64,000 nt of DNA from CAZWLY01 sp964634465 (GTDB lineage Bacteria; Desulfobacterota; Desulfarculia; G963662305): NCBI GenBank assembly GCA_964634465.1, contig CAZWLY010000016.1, forward strand, positions 13,406 through 77,405. Direction: 5' to 3'. The notes below the pieces were generated by a model. The model ran no database searches and had not been told where the DNA came from. It saw only the letters and a program-made list of their open reading frames with translations. Below, piece by piece: positions 9,383 to 18,056 of the stretch. Both the position numbers and the translations under genes were made by a program. Each line of letters opens with the position of its first letter. Within the stretch, counting starts at the first letter, position 1.

Positions 9383-9643
9383 TCAGTGGTCGTGGTCGTG
9401 AATCTCCGTTTCGTGGCCGGGATGGTCGTGCTCGTGGGGCCCGTGCTCGCCGGAGTGGTCATGGTCGTGGACCTCGGGCGGGCCGGTGTGAACATGCTCG
9501 TGGCTGTGCTCGTGGCTGTGCTCATGGCTGTGGGTGTGAGAGTGCTCGTGGCGATGCTTCTCATCGCCGTGGAAATGTTCGTGCTCGTGCACATGGGTGT
9601 GCACATGGCTGTGCAAATGTTTGTGTTCGTGCCTGCCTTCCAT
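9383..9643 (-). CDS. Histidine-rich small protein (34 His in 86 residues), probable metal-binding
   Basis: The ORF encodes 86 residues from ATG 9643, with AAGGGGG at Shine-Dalgarno spacing. By direct count about 34 of the residues are histidine, mostly as H-x alternations (HSHEHSHEH, HDHDH) with acidic residues between and no cysteine. There is no signal peptide or membrane segment. Such stretches occur in metal (nickel, zinc, cobalt) storage or chaperone proteins such as Hpn, CooJ and the tails of HypB or UreE, but no folded partner domain is present here. Neighbours are CoA ligases, which gives no functional clue. The longer frame upstream to 9811 has no histidine bias and no good start. 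The repetitive DNA could be over-read as coding, but the start, ribosome site and stop make expression plausible. Confidence 0.7.
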   Translation of the reverse strand: MEGRHEHKHLHSHVHTHVHEHEHFHGDEKHRHEHSHTHSHEHSHEHSHEHVHTGPPEVHDHDHSGEHGPHEHDHPGHETEIHDHDH

Positions 9644-9821
9644 GGGCGACCCCCTTGTCTTGGTTTTTATGGACCCGCTGTGGCCTTGGGAATAGTGTAA
9701 CCCGCCGGAAGTGATCGACAAAGAGAAATTGGCCGGCCTCTTGGCGGCGGGACGTGTCTTGCCGGCGGGTTCGTCTCCCGGGCGGCGATCGATAGGGGCC
9801 GGCGAGTTCAAGACCGTCCGG

Positions 9822-9998
9822 TCATGGCCTCTCGGGCGGCAGATAGAGGTTGAGCTCCATCATCTTGACCGAGGCCTCGATACGCAGGGCGTTGCGCCAG
9901 ATGGCCGGAAAGGAGGACGACTCCTCGATCAGAGCCTCGGCCTCCCGGCGGATGCGTTCGATGCGGGCGGCCAATTCGGCCAACTTCTGCTGATCCAT
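9822..9998 (-). CDS. Small helical protein of unknown function downstream of PaaK-like ligase
   Basis: This 58-aa ORF begins at ATG 9998 with GGGAGG at proper spacing and lies 11 nt after the PaaK-like ligase stop, so it is probably cotranslated as the last gene of the TRAP/ligase operon. The sequence is charged and helical, opening MDQQKLAELAARIERIRREA, with an aromatic/hydrophobic second half. No known domain was recognised. Position suggests an accessory of the ligase or simply an operon-end gene; function is not assigned. Confidence 0.65.
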   Translation of the reverse strand: MDQQKLAELAARIERIRREAEALIEESSSFPAIWRNALRIEASVKMMELNLYLPPERP

Positions 9999-10009
9999 CC
10001 TTTCCTCCC

Positions 10010-11341
10010 CTAATGGAGCCGGCGCAGGTCCTTGAACCGGCGCGCCTTGACCTCGTAGCGCGGCAGGCTGCCGAAGTCGTGGACTTCGATCAGGTAACCC
10101 AGATTGGTCTTGAGCCTCAACTCGTCCTTGAGCCTGGCCAGGACGGCCTCCACGTCGCCGGAGAAATCCGGGGCGAACTCGATTTTCAGGGTGATCTTGT
10201 CGCTGTCGCCGATCCGTTCGACCGTCACCTCGTACTCGTCGCCCAACTCGGTGAATCCCCTCACCACCTCCTCGATGGCCGAGGGGGACAGGAGCACGCC
10301 CTTGACCTTGGTGATGTCGTCGGCCCGGCCCAAAACGCCGCCCTTGACCAGCCTGAAGGTCCGGCCGCAGGGGCAGGGCTGGTCCGCCCATTCGATGACG
10401 TCCTTGGAGTCGAAGCGGACGCAGGGCTGGGCCAGGCGATCGAAGGCGGTGATGACCATCCGGCCCGGGCGGCCCGGCTCCTCGATCGGCCGGCCGGTCT
10501 CCAGATCCTCGATCTGGACCAGGAACATGGCTTCGTTGGCGTGCAGTCCGCCCGGCTGGTGAGCGCACTCGTACCCCCAGGCCCCGATCTCGGTCGCGCC
10601 GGCGTGATCGAAGACCTTGGCTCCCCAGGCCTCCTCCAACCGTCGCTTGGTGGTCGGGATCGACGCCCCGGGTTCGCCGGCGCAGGTGATCTTGGTGATG
10701 GTCAGCTCGGCCGGGTCGAGGCCGAGCCGGTTTCTGGCCACGGCGGCCATGTTCAGGATGTAGGTCGGGGTGCCCATCATCGCCGTGGCCTTCAACTCCT
10801 GGATCTTGAGCACCCGGGCGGCGGTGTCCAGGACGCCGCCGGGCACCACCTCGCAGCCGATCTTCTCGGCGGCGTAGTGCCCGGCCCAAAAGGCGACGAA
10901 GACGTTGTAGCCGAAGGGGATGAAGACCCGGTCGTCGGGTCGGTATCCCTGGGACCAGAGGATGAAAGACCAGCATTCCGACCACCACTCCCAGTCGGCC
11001 CAGGTGTCGGCCTGGTAGACCGGCCGGCCGGTGGTGCCTGAGGTCTGGCGGTACTCGACCACCTCGCTTAAGGGCACGCTCAAGATCGAGCCGTAGGGGA
11101 AGGGCTCCTCCTCTTGAGCGGCCTGGAGCGCCGCCTTGTCCACCTTTGGCGTCTTGGCCGCGTCGTCGAGGCTTTTGATGTCGCCGGGCTCGAGGCCGGC
11201 CTGTTGATACAAGCGGCGATAGAAGGGCGAGCGGTCGTAGGCCCACTCGAGGATCCGTTTGAACTTGGCCAGTTGGAGTTCCCGGAGCCGCTCCGGCTCC
11301 AGGGTTTCGAGGACCGGGTTCCAGTAGGGACTCTCGGTCAT
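10010..11341 (-). CDS. Phenylacetate-CoA ligase family protein (PaaK-like)
   Basis: The 443-aa product has the short PaaK-type adenylate-forming architecture. The N-terminus (YWNPVLETLEPERLRELQ) is typical, EYRQTSGTTGRPVY is the nucleotide motif, AGATEIGAWGYEC follows, and the C-terminus carries CVRFDSKDV, the CPCGRTF cysteine pair and KVKGVLLSPSAIEEV. The family activates phenylacetate or related aryl acids with CoA and ATP; some members act in coenzyme F390 or antibiotic synthesis. ATG 11341 has GGAGG upstream. The gene follows dctM by 17 nt in the same operon, so the natural idea is that the TRAP system imports an aromatic or similar organic acid that this enzyme activates. The specific substrate is not demonstrated. 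Confidence 0.85.
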   Translation of the reverse strand: MTESPYWNPVLETLEPERLRELQLAKFKRILEWAYDRSPFYRRLYQQAGLEPGDIKSLDDAAKTPKVDKAALQAAQEEEPFPYGSILSVPLSEVVEYRQTSGTTGRPVYQADTWADWEWWSECWSFILWSQGYRPDDRVFIPFGYNVFVAFWAGHYAAEKIGCEVVPGGVLDTAARVLKIQELKATAMMGTPTYILNMAAVARNRLGLDPAELTITKITCAGEPGASIPTTKRRLEEAWGAKVFDHAGATEIGAWGYECAHQPGGLHANEAMFLVQIEDLETGRPIEEPGRPGRMVITAFDRLAQPCVRFDSKDVIEWADQPCPCGRTFRLVKGGVLGRADDITKVKGVLLSPSAIEEVVRGFTELGDEYEVTVERIGDSDKITLKIEFAPDFSGDVEAVLARLKDELRLKTNLGYLIEVHDFGSLPRYEVKARRFKDLRRLH

Positions 11342-11358
11342 GTCCGCCTCCGAGCCGG

Positions 11359-12660
11359 TCAGTACATCAACCTGGGCAGCCACAGGACGATCATGGGGAA
11401 GGCGACCAGGAAGCCGGTGCCGACGATCAGGGCGATCAGGAACGGCACCACGCCTTTGAAGATCGTCTCCAGGGCGATGTCCTTGTCGATGCCGTTGACC
11501 ACGTAGACGTTGATCCCCACCGGCGGGGTGATGACCCCCATCTGGGTGACCAGGACGATGATGATCCCGAACCAGATCGGGTCGTAGCCCAACTCGACGA
11601 TGATCGGGTAGAAGATGGGGATGGTCAGCATGATCAGGGCCAGCGCGTCGATGAAGCAACCGCCGATCAGGTAGACCAGGATGATCATCGAGATGATCGC
11701 CCAGGGGGCCATGTCCATGCCGGCCACCCAATTGGCCACCTGGAACGGGATTCGGGTGACCGCCAGAAAGTGGCCGAAGACCACCGCCCCGGCCACCAGC
11801 AACAGGACCATGCACGAGGTCCGAAGCGTCTCGTAGACCGATTTGACAAAGGCGGCCCAGGTGAGCTGTCGTCGGATCAGGGCCACCAAGAGCACCGCCG
11901 CCGCGCCGATCCCGCCGGCCTCGGTGGGGGTGAACACGCCGGTGAACAGGCCGCCCATGACCAGGACGAACACGGCCAGGGTCTCGCCGGTGTCGGTCAG
12001 GGACCGGAACCGTTCCTTCCAGGTGAACACCTTGCCCTTGGGGCCCTGCTCGGGTTTGAGCCAGCAGTAGCCGAGGACGGCCAGGGCGAACCAGCCGGTC
12101 ATGAAGACGGCCGGAATGATGCCGGCCACGAACAGCTCGCCGATGGATTGCTCGGTCAAGATGCCGTAGACGATCAGGACCACGCTGGGCGGCATGAGCA
12201 TTCCCAGGCCGCCGCCCGAGGCGACCGAGCCGGCCGCCAGCTCGGGGGCGTAGCCGTAGCGCTTCATCTCGGGCAGCCCGACGGTGGCCATGGTCGCCGC
12301 CGTGGCCGGCGAGGAGCCGCACACGGCGCCGAAGGCGGTGCAGGCGCAGACCGTGGCCGTGGCCAGGCCGCCCCGATAGGCGCCGACGAACTTGTAGGCC
12401 GAGTCGTAGAGCCGGCGGGAGATGCCGGCGTTGAAGGCGATCTGGCCCATGAAGATGAAAAGCGGGATGATGGTCAACCCGTAGGAGGAGTAGACCTCGA
12501 AGAAGTCCCGGGCCAGGAGCTTCAACCCGGCCGAGCCCGAAACCAGAAAGGAAAAGCCGAGGTAGCCGATCATGGTCATCACGTAGGCGACCGGCATCCG
12601 GGAGAAGAAGACCAGGACCAGGACGGCGATCCCGATGAAGCCGATGGTGGTCGGGCTCAT
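11359..12660 (-). CDS. dctM: TRAP transporter large permease (DctM)
   Basis: The 433-aa product is a polytopic inner-membrane protein with 11-12 hydrophobic segments and family landmarks such as GSSPATAATMATVGLPEM, ASGGGLGMLMPPSVVLIVYG, PTEAGGIGA and TPPVGINVYV. It is the ion-coupled translocation subunit of a tripartite ATP-independent periplasmic transporter. Its ATG overlaps the dctQ stop, indicating translational coupling. Together with dctQ and dctP upstream it forms a complete TRAP system of the DctPQM type. Confidence 0.95.
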   Translation of the reverse strand: MSPTTIGFIGIAVLVLVFFSRMPVAYVMTMIGYLGFSFLVSGSAGLKLLARDFFEVYSSYGLTIIPLFIFMGQIAFNAGISRRLYDSAYKFVGAYRGGLATATVCACTAFGAVCGSSPATAATMATVGLPEMKRYGYAPELAAGSVASGGGLGMLMPPSVVLIVYGILTEQSIGELFVAGIIPAVFMTGWFALAVLGYCWLKPEQGPKGKVFTWKERFRSLTDTGETLAVFVLVMGGLFTGVFTPTEAGGIGAAAVLLVALIRRQLTWAAFVKSVYETLRTSCMVLLLVAGAVVFGHFLAVTRIPFQVANWVAGMDMAPWAIISMIILVYLIGGCFIDALALIMLTIPIFYPIIVELGYDPIWFGIIIVLVTQMGVITPPVGINVYVVNGIDKDIALETIFKGVVPFLIALIVGTGFLVAFPMIVLWLPRLMY

Positions 12661-13142
12661 GGCTGGGCGATCCTCCGCACCTTGTCGATGAATTCGTAGA
12701 GAATGACCAGACTCAACACGCCGAAGGCGACGGCGACGATGGTGACGATGATGTGGGTCGGAAACTCCAGGCTCATCGAGACCTCGCCGCTGGCCCTGAG
12801 CGCGGCGGCGTAAAGGAACATCTGCCAGGAGACCAGGGCGAATAGAACGAAGCTCAACAGCGAGGTGACGCTGTCAACGATGTTTTGGGTCCGAGGGCTC
12901 AAGCGGCGAATCAACAGATCGACCCCGACGTGGCCCTTTTCGACCTGGGTCAAGGGCATGGCGCAGGCCAAGACGATGGTGGCCAGGAAGGCCACGATCT
13001 CCACCGCGCCGAAGATGGGATGGCCGAAGTAGCGGGTGATGACGTCGAAACAGGTCATGACCATCATCCCCACCAGGGCCGCGCCGCCGATCCGTCTCAA
13101 GATTCCGACCAGTCTGGTAACCAGATTGCGCCACAGGTTCAC
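12657..13142 (-). CDS. dctQ: TRAP transporter small permease (DctQ)
   Basis: The 161-aa protein has four predicted membrane helices and the DctQ-type pattern MVMTCFDVITRYFGHPIFGAVE followed by a VGVDLL segment, read here in parts. It starts at GTG 13142 with GGGAG about 9 nt upstream, and its stop overlaps the dctM start. In the family it pairs with the large permease in the inner membrane. A strong hairpin lies between this gene and dctP. Confidence 0.93.
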   Translation of the reverse strand: MNLWRNLVTRLVGILRRIGGAALVGMMVMTCFDVITRYFGHPIFGAVEIVAFLATIVLACAMPLTQVEKGHVGVDLLIRRLSPRTQNIVDSVTSLLSFVLFALVSWQMFLYAAALRASGEVSMSLEFPTHIIVTIVAVAFGVLSLVILYEFIDKVRRIAQP

Positions 13143-13165
13143 GGCCGAACTCCCTTGAAATGTGA

Positions 13166-13194
13166 GCGGAGGGGCGCAGGAGGCGCCCCTCCGT
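13166..13194 (-). promoter_or_regulatory. Intercistronic hairpin between dctP and dctQ
   Basis: GCGGAGGGGCGC and GCGCCCCTCCGT pair around an AGGAG loop (about 12 bp including one G-T pair). It lies directly after the dctP stop, where a stem can protect the upstream mRNA or partly terminate transcription, raising binding-protein yield over permease. Confidence 0.7.
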
Positions 13195-13208
13195 GGACTC
13201 GCCTCGGT

Positions 13209-14231
13209 CTACCGACTGAACTCGGCCAGGACCTTCTTGGTGTAAGCGACCACCTCTTTGGCCGGAATGCCCTTCTTGGAAGCGGCCTTGATGTACTCGG
13301 CGATGATCGGCTGGACCACCTCTTTCCACTTGGCCGCCTCGGTGTCGGAGAGCTCGATGAACTTGTGGCCCTTGGCCAGGAAGTACTTCCTGCCCTCTTC
13401 ATCCGAGGAATCCCAGGCCGCGCCGTGCTTGGGGATCCACTCCTTGTTGATCTGGGTGATGATCTTCTTGATGTCGTCCGGCAGGGCCGCCCACTTGTCC
13501 TTGTTCATTACCACGTAGAAGGTGGTGGTGTAGGCGATGGGGTAGGACAGGGTGCAGTAGTCGATCACCTCGGCCATCTTCCAGCCCTTGTTGACCTCGA
13601 TCGGGTAGAGCGCTCCGTCCACGACGCCCTTCTGGAGCGACTGATAGAGCTCGGGCATGGGCATGGCCACCGGGGTGCCGCCCAGGGCCTTGACCACCTT
13701 GGCCGTGGTGCCGTGGGAGCGGATCTTTATGCCCTTCAGATCGGCCATCGTCCGCACGGCCTTCTTTTTGGTGTGCAGCAGGCCCGGTCCGTGGGCGTGG
13801 AGGTACATCACCTGGACGTCCGAGAACTCCTTGGGCTTGAACTTGTCGGCCACGGCGTTGGCCACCTTGGTGGCGACCTTGCCGCTGGGGTAGCCGAGCG
13901 GGAGATCGACCGCCTCCATCAGGGGGAAGCGGCCCCTGGTGTAGGCGAACAGGCAGAAGCCGATATCGGACAGCCCCTGGACCACGCCGTCATAGACCTG
14001 CTTGGCCTTGGTCAGGGTCTGGCCGGGATAGTACTCGATCTTGACCCGGCCGTTGGTCCGTTTCTCGACCTCCTTGCACCAGGCCTCGGCCAGCTTGGAC
14101 TGGATGTGGGTCGGCGAGAAGAAGTTGGAGTAGGTCAGTTTGACCGTCCCCGCCGCCGCCGGCGTGGCGCCGCCGACCATGAAGACGACAGCCAACAGTA
14201 CCGTCAAAATCCCAGCGATTTTCCTCGTCAT
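13209..14231 (-). CDS. dctP: TRAP transporter solute-binding protein (DctP)
   Basis: The 340-aa product has a cleavable signal peptide (about 26 residues, ending AAAG) and DctP-family features: KLTYSNFFSPTHIQSKLAE near the mature start, GVVQGLSDIG, the DLKGIKIRSHGTT block with the ligand carboxylate-binding arginine, and QSLQKGVVDGALYPIEV. It captures the substrate in the periplasm and delivers it to DctQM. ATG 14231 has GGGGAGG at ideal spacing; the earlier in-frame start at 14258 is not needed. It is the first gene of the operon with dctQ, dctM, the PaaK-like ligase and a small protein. Organic acid substrates are usual for the family. Confidence 0.93.
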   Translation of the reverse strand: MTRKIAGILTVLLAVVFMVGGATPAAAGTVKLTYSNFFSPTHIQSKLAEAWCKEVEKRTNGRVKIEYYPGQTLTKAKQVYDGVVQGLSDIGFCLFAYTRGRFPLMEAVDLPLGYPSGKVATKVANAVADKFKPKEFSDVQVMYLHAHGPGLLHTKKKAVRTMADLKGIKIRSHGTTAKVVKALGGTPVAMPMPELYQSLQKGVVDGALYPIEVNKGWKMAEVIDYCTLSYPIAYTTTFYVVMNKDKWAALPDDIKKIITQINKEWIPKHGAAWDSSDEEGRKYFLAKGHKFIELSDTEAAKWKEVVQPIIAEYIKAASKKGIPAKEVVAYTKKVLAEFSR

Positions 14232-14320
14232 GTCTGCCTCCCCTGTTGGAACGAACAACTCCCCTCTCGCCGCCCCGCCGGGGCGACGAAACCAACGACG
14301 GGCGGTAGCCCCGCCTCTTT

Positions 14321-14344
14321 TTAAAAGACCGACCCGAGGTCGGT
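14321..14344 (-). terminator. Rho-independent terminator downstream of the CarB-like gene
   Basis: On the minus strand ACCGACC, loop TCG and GGTCGGT form a 7-bp stem followed by CTTTTAAAA. It lies about 160 nt past the CarB-like stop and upstream of dctP, separating the two transcription units. Confidence 0.6.
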
Positions 14345-14504
14345 TCGACCGCTGAAACCCAGTATCTTAAGCCTAACCCGTGACGGCGGTAATGGGAAGG
14401 TGATTTTTCCGCCTCGTCCCGGGATCGAGCCCCTGAACGACGCCCTCGGCGGCGCGCTCGGAAGCCGGGTTCGGCCGAGTCGTCTGCGGCCCGGCGTAAT
14501 CCCC

Positions 14505-17500
14505 CTAGCTTTGCCCGTGGTAGTCCTTCAGGCTCTTGACCGAACCGGAGCCGCGCCGGCGGGCGGCGACGCCCCTGGCCGCGGACAGCGCCGCGGCGGT
14601 GGTGGTGACGTAGGGCACGCGGAAGCGCACGGCCGCCTTGCGGATCTCCGAACCTTCACTGCGGCTGTACTTGCCGGTCGGGGTGTTGACCACCAGTTGT
14701 ATCTCGCCGTTCTGGATAGCGTCGGCGATGTTGGGCCGGCCCTCGTGCATCTTCAGGATCATCTCGGCTTCGATCCCGTGTTCGGTCAGCTTCTCCAGGG
14801 TGCCCTTGGTGGCCTTGATGGTGAAGCCCAATTCGGCGAACTTCCGGGCCACCTCCAGGGCTCGGGGTTTGTCCTGGTCGCCGACGGTGATCAGCACCGT
14901 CCCTCTCGCCGGCAGCTCCTGGCCGGCCGCCTGCTGGGCCTTGTGGAAGGCCAGGCCGTAGCTGTCGGCCAGGCCCAGCACCGCGCCGGAGGAGCGCATC
15001 CGGGGCCCCAACACCGGATCGACCTCCGGGAACGTCTCAAAGGGGAAGACCGCCTCCTTGACTCCGAAATGGCTCAACAGCGGCCGCTTCAGCCCCAACT
15101 CGTCGAGTTTCTTGCCCAGGATGAGCTCGGCCGCTATCCGGGCCAGGGGGATGCCGGTGACCTTGCTTACCAGCGGTACGGTCCGGGTGGCCCGCGGCTT
15201 GGCCTCCAAGACGTAGACCGTTTCGTTGAGGATGGCGAACTGGACGTTTAACGGCCCGACGACGTTGAGTTCGGCGGCGATCTTTTTGGTGTACTCCTCG
15301 ATGGTGTCGATGTGTTTGGGGGCGATGCCTACCGGAGGAATGACCACGGCCGAGTCGCCGGAGTGGATGCCGGCCAGCTCGATGTGCTCCATGACCGCCG
15401 GGACGAAGGCGTCCTCGCCGTCGGCGACGGCGTCCACGTCGGCCTCGATGGAGTTCTCCAGGAACTTCTCCAGCATGACCGGCCGCTGGGGTGAAACCTC
15501 GCCCGCCCTGGCCAGGCTGTCTTTGAGCATGGCCTCGTCGTGAACGACGTCCATCACCGAGCCGGTCAGGCGCTTGGACGGCCAGACGATGACCGGGTAG
15601 CCCATCTTCTCGGCCAGGGCCAGGGCCTCGTCGAGAGAGCCGGCCGGGCCGTAGTCCGGCTGGGGCACGCCCAGCCTTTTCATCGCCGCCCGGAACCGGT
15701 CCATGTCGTCGGCCAGGTCGATGGTCTCGGGCGAGACGCCCAGAATCCTGACCCCGGCCGCGGCCAACTCGACGGCCAGGCTGAGCGCCTTCTGGCCGCC
15801 GAACTGGACGATGACCCCCTCGGGCCGCTCCCGGTCGAAGACGGCCAGAACGTCCTCCACGGTCAGCGGCTCCAGGTAGAGCCGGTCGATGGCCTCGGTT
15901 TCGGCCAGGACGGCGGCCGGGTTGGCGTTGACGGCGCTCGCCCTCCAGCCGGCCGCCTTGAGGCCCGAGGCCGCGGTGAGGGCGCAGTGATCGAAGGCGA
16001 CGCCGTGGCCGATGCGGGTCGGCCCGCCGCCCAGGATCAGCGCCCGGCGCTCGCCCTCGCCCGGAAGCGGTCGGTCGGCGGCGTGGTAGGTGGAGTAGTA
16101 GCCGGCCGCCCCTTCGGACTCGCCGCTCGGGGCGGGCTCGAAGGCCGGGCCGAGCCTCGAAGCGAGCCGGCCGCGGCGGATTTCATCTTCGGATGCGCCC
16201 AGGATTTGGGCCAGGTACTTGTCGGCGAAGCCGGCCTGCTTGGCCGCTTTGAAAAGCTCCGGCGGCGGGATATGACCCTGGTGCTCGAGGATATTTTCCT
16301 CCAATTCGACCAGCTCCTTGATCTGTTCGATGAACCAGGGCTTGATATGGGTCCGGTCGTGGATGTCCTCCACCGCCCCGCCCTTTCGGAGCGCCTCGTA
16401 GATGATGAACGGCCGCTGGCTGGACGGCTCCCACAGAAGCTGCAACAGCTCATCGAGCGCCAGCCGGTGGAAGTCTTCGACGAAGCCCAGGCCCCGGCGC
16501 TCGCTCTCCAGGGCGCGGACGGCCTTCTGAAAGGCCTCCTTGAAGGTCCGGCCGAGGCCCAGCGCCTCGCCCAGGGAGCGCATCTGGGGGCCGAGCCGAT
16601 CCTCGGCCTCTCCAAACTTTTCAAAGGGCCACCGCGGAATTCTGACCGCCACCGGCTTGTCGGGCGGGTTGAATCGGTCCAGCCCGCCCCCCCGATAGGG
16701 AATCTCGTCCAGGGTCAACCCGAGGGCCAACAGGGCCGAGGCTTTGGCCAGGGGGAAGCCGGTCGCCCTGGCGGTCAGGGTCGAAGACCGGGACAGGCGC
16801 GGGGTGACGTCGATGACCGCCGTCCGGTCGGTCGAGGGGTCGTGGCCGAACTGGACGTTGATGCCGCCGACTACGCCCAGCGCCTCGATGATGTCGAAGG
16901 CCTGCCGTTCGAGGCGGGCCCTCAGCTCCGGAGCGATGGTCAGCATCGGCGCGACCGTGATGGAGTCGCCGTTGTTGATCCCGACGCCGTCCACGTTTTC
17001 GAGGCCGCCGGCGACCACCTTCCGGTTCTCGACGTCGCGGACGACCTCCAGTTCCAACTCCGTCCAGCCCAGGGCCGATTCCTGGACCAGAACCTGGCCG
17101 ATCGGGCTGGCCTTGAGCCCCCGATCGGCGACGAGCCTGAGCTCTTCGGTGTTGTAGACCAGCCCGCCGCCGAGGCCGCCGAAGGTGGCGGCCGGGCGGA
17201 TGACCACCGGGAAGCCCAGCCGCCCGGCGATCGCCTCCGCCTCGGCCAGACTGGTCGCCGCCTCGCCGGGGATGAGTTCGAGTCCCAGCTCGCCCAGGAT
17301 TGTCTTGAGCCGGAGGCGGTCCTCGGCGGCCTCGATGGCCGCCCGGCCGGCGCCCAGAAGCTCGACGCCGAACTCGTCGAGAACCCCGGACCGGGCCAGC
17401 TCCCAGGCCAGGTTGAGCCCGGTCTGGCCGCCCAGGTTGGGCAGCAGACCGTCGGGCCGCTCCGCCTCGATGATCCCCGTCAGCGCCTCGACGGTCAGCG

Positions 17501-17702
17501 GTTCCAGGTAGGCGGCGTCGGCCAGGTCTGGATCGGTGAGCGTGGTCGCCGGGTCGGAATCGACCGCGACCACCCGGCAGCCCGCCTCCTTGAGAGCCGT
17601 CACGGCCCGCCGGCCCAAAGAGTCGTACTCGGCTCCCTGGCCGGGCAGGACCGGCCCCGAGCCGATGATCATCACCTTTTCGATGTCGTCCCGTTTGGGC
17701 AT
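14505..17702 (-). CDS. Carbamoyl-phosphate synthase large-subunit homologue with altered ATP-grasp residues
   Basis: The 1065-aa product matches CarB over its full length (typical 1070 aa): N-terminal MPKRDDIEKVMIIGSGP, two ATP-grasp halves, the oligomerisation region, and a C-terminal allosteric MGS-like domain (VLITVGDQDKPR...). Compared with canonical CarB as I remember it, residues conserved in active enzymes differ in both halves. IRPSFTxGG is IRPAATFGG, HTGDSITVAP is NNGDSITVAP, IEMNPRVSRSS is IDVTPRLSRSS, VRPSYVLGGRAM is VWPSKRLTGSVM, and IEVNPRAART is LEAKPRATRT. No carA lies beside it. It may be a degraded or repurposed paralogue, or a lineage-specific CarB. ATG 17702 follows GGAGGGGC. 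Location is cytosolic. Confidence 0.85.
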   Translation of the reverse strand: MPKRDDIEKVMIIGSGPVLPGQGAEYDSLGRRAVTALKEAGCRVVAVDSDPATTLTDPDLADAAYLEPLTVEALTGIIEAERPDGLLPNLGGQTGLNLAWELARSGVLDEFGVELLGAGRAAIEAAEDRLRLKTILGELGLELIPGEAATSLAEAEAIAGRLGFPVVIRPAATFGGLGGGLVYNTEELRLVADRGLKASPIGQVLVQESALGWTELELEVVRDVENRKVVAGGLENVDGVGINNGDSITVAPMLTIAPELRARLERQAFDIIEALGVVGGINVQFGHDPSTDRTAVIDVTPRLSRSSTLTARATGFPLAKASALLALGLTLDEIPYRGGGLDRFNPPDKPVAVRIPRWPFEKFGEAEDRLGPQMRSLGEALGLGRTFKEAFQKAVRALESERRGLGFVEDFHRLALDELLQLLWEPSSQRPFIIYEALRKGGAVEDIHDRTHIKPWFIEQIKELVELEENILEHQGHIPPPELFKAAKQAGFADKYLAQILGASEDEIRRGRLASRLGPAFEPAPSGESEGAAGYYSTYHAADRPLPGEGERRALILGGGPTRIGHGVAFDHCALTAASGLKAAGWRASAVNANPAAVLAETEAIDRLYLEPLTVEDVLAVFDRERPEGVIVQFGGQKALSLAVELAAAGVRILGVSPETIDLADDMDRFRAAMKRLGVPQPDYGPAGSLDEALALAEKMGYPVIVWPSKRLTGSVMDVVHDEAMLKDSLARAGEVSPQRPVMLEKFLENSIEADVDAVADGEDAFVPAVMEHIELAGIHSGDSAVVIPPVGIAPKHIDTIEEYTKKIAAELNVVGPLNVQFAILNETVYVLEAKPRATRTVPLVSKVTGIPLARIAAELILGKKLDELGLKRPLLSHFGVKEAVFPFETFPEVDPVLGPRMRSSGAVLGLADSYGLAFHKAQQAAGQELPARGTVLITVGDQDKPRALEVARKFAELGFTIKATKGTLEKLTEHGIEAEMILKMHEGRPNIADAIQNGEIQLVVNTPTGKYSRSEGSEIRKAAVRFRVPYVTTTAAALSAARGVAARRRGSGSVKSLKDYHGQS

Positions 17703-18056
17703 TTCGCCCCTCCCTGATCGGGCCGGCGGCGTTCGAAGCGGCGAGCAGGGGACCGGTCCCGGCGGCGGTCGGTCGGGCCGCGATCGGCGCGGTCGCCGGC
17801 TGGTAGAGGCTAGCAGCTTAGCCCCTTAACCGCGGCGAATCAAGCCCCGTCTCGCCGGTCTCGATATCGCCGGCTAAACGACAGACGGCGGCGAGTCTTC
17901 GCTCGCGGCCGGCCGCGTCGGGAGGGATGGACCGGCGCCCGGTCGTTTACGGGGATAAAGATTTCCCGGCCGACGGGCAGACCGCTGGGGGCTTTGAGCC
18001 GGGTTGTGGAGACTCGCTTCCTGGGCGCAAATCAAGCGGGCGCCGGATTCACTCCC
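17703..18056. other. Intergenic region upstream of the CarB-like gene
   Basis: This 354-nt GC-rich gap contains no ORF with coding character that I can support and no convincing promoter box. It should hold the promoter of the CarB-like gene and the 3' end of the molybdopterin-binding gene transcript. Confidence 0.5.

Noticed and set aside
9401..9640. The CAT/GTG-rich stretch as a simple DNA microsatellite
   Set aside because: The repeat is imperfect at DNA level but keeps a His-x pattern in a frame with start, ribosome site and stop, so coding is the better explanation.
15540..17717. 725-codon plus-strand frame opposite the CarB-like gene
   Set aside because: Low-complexity Gly/Ala/Asp/Arg-rich translation without motifs; shadow of a real gene. 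The same applies to 2583-3917, 6357-8504, 30403-32694 and 36071-37657.
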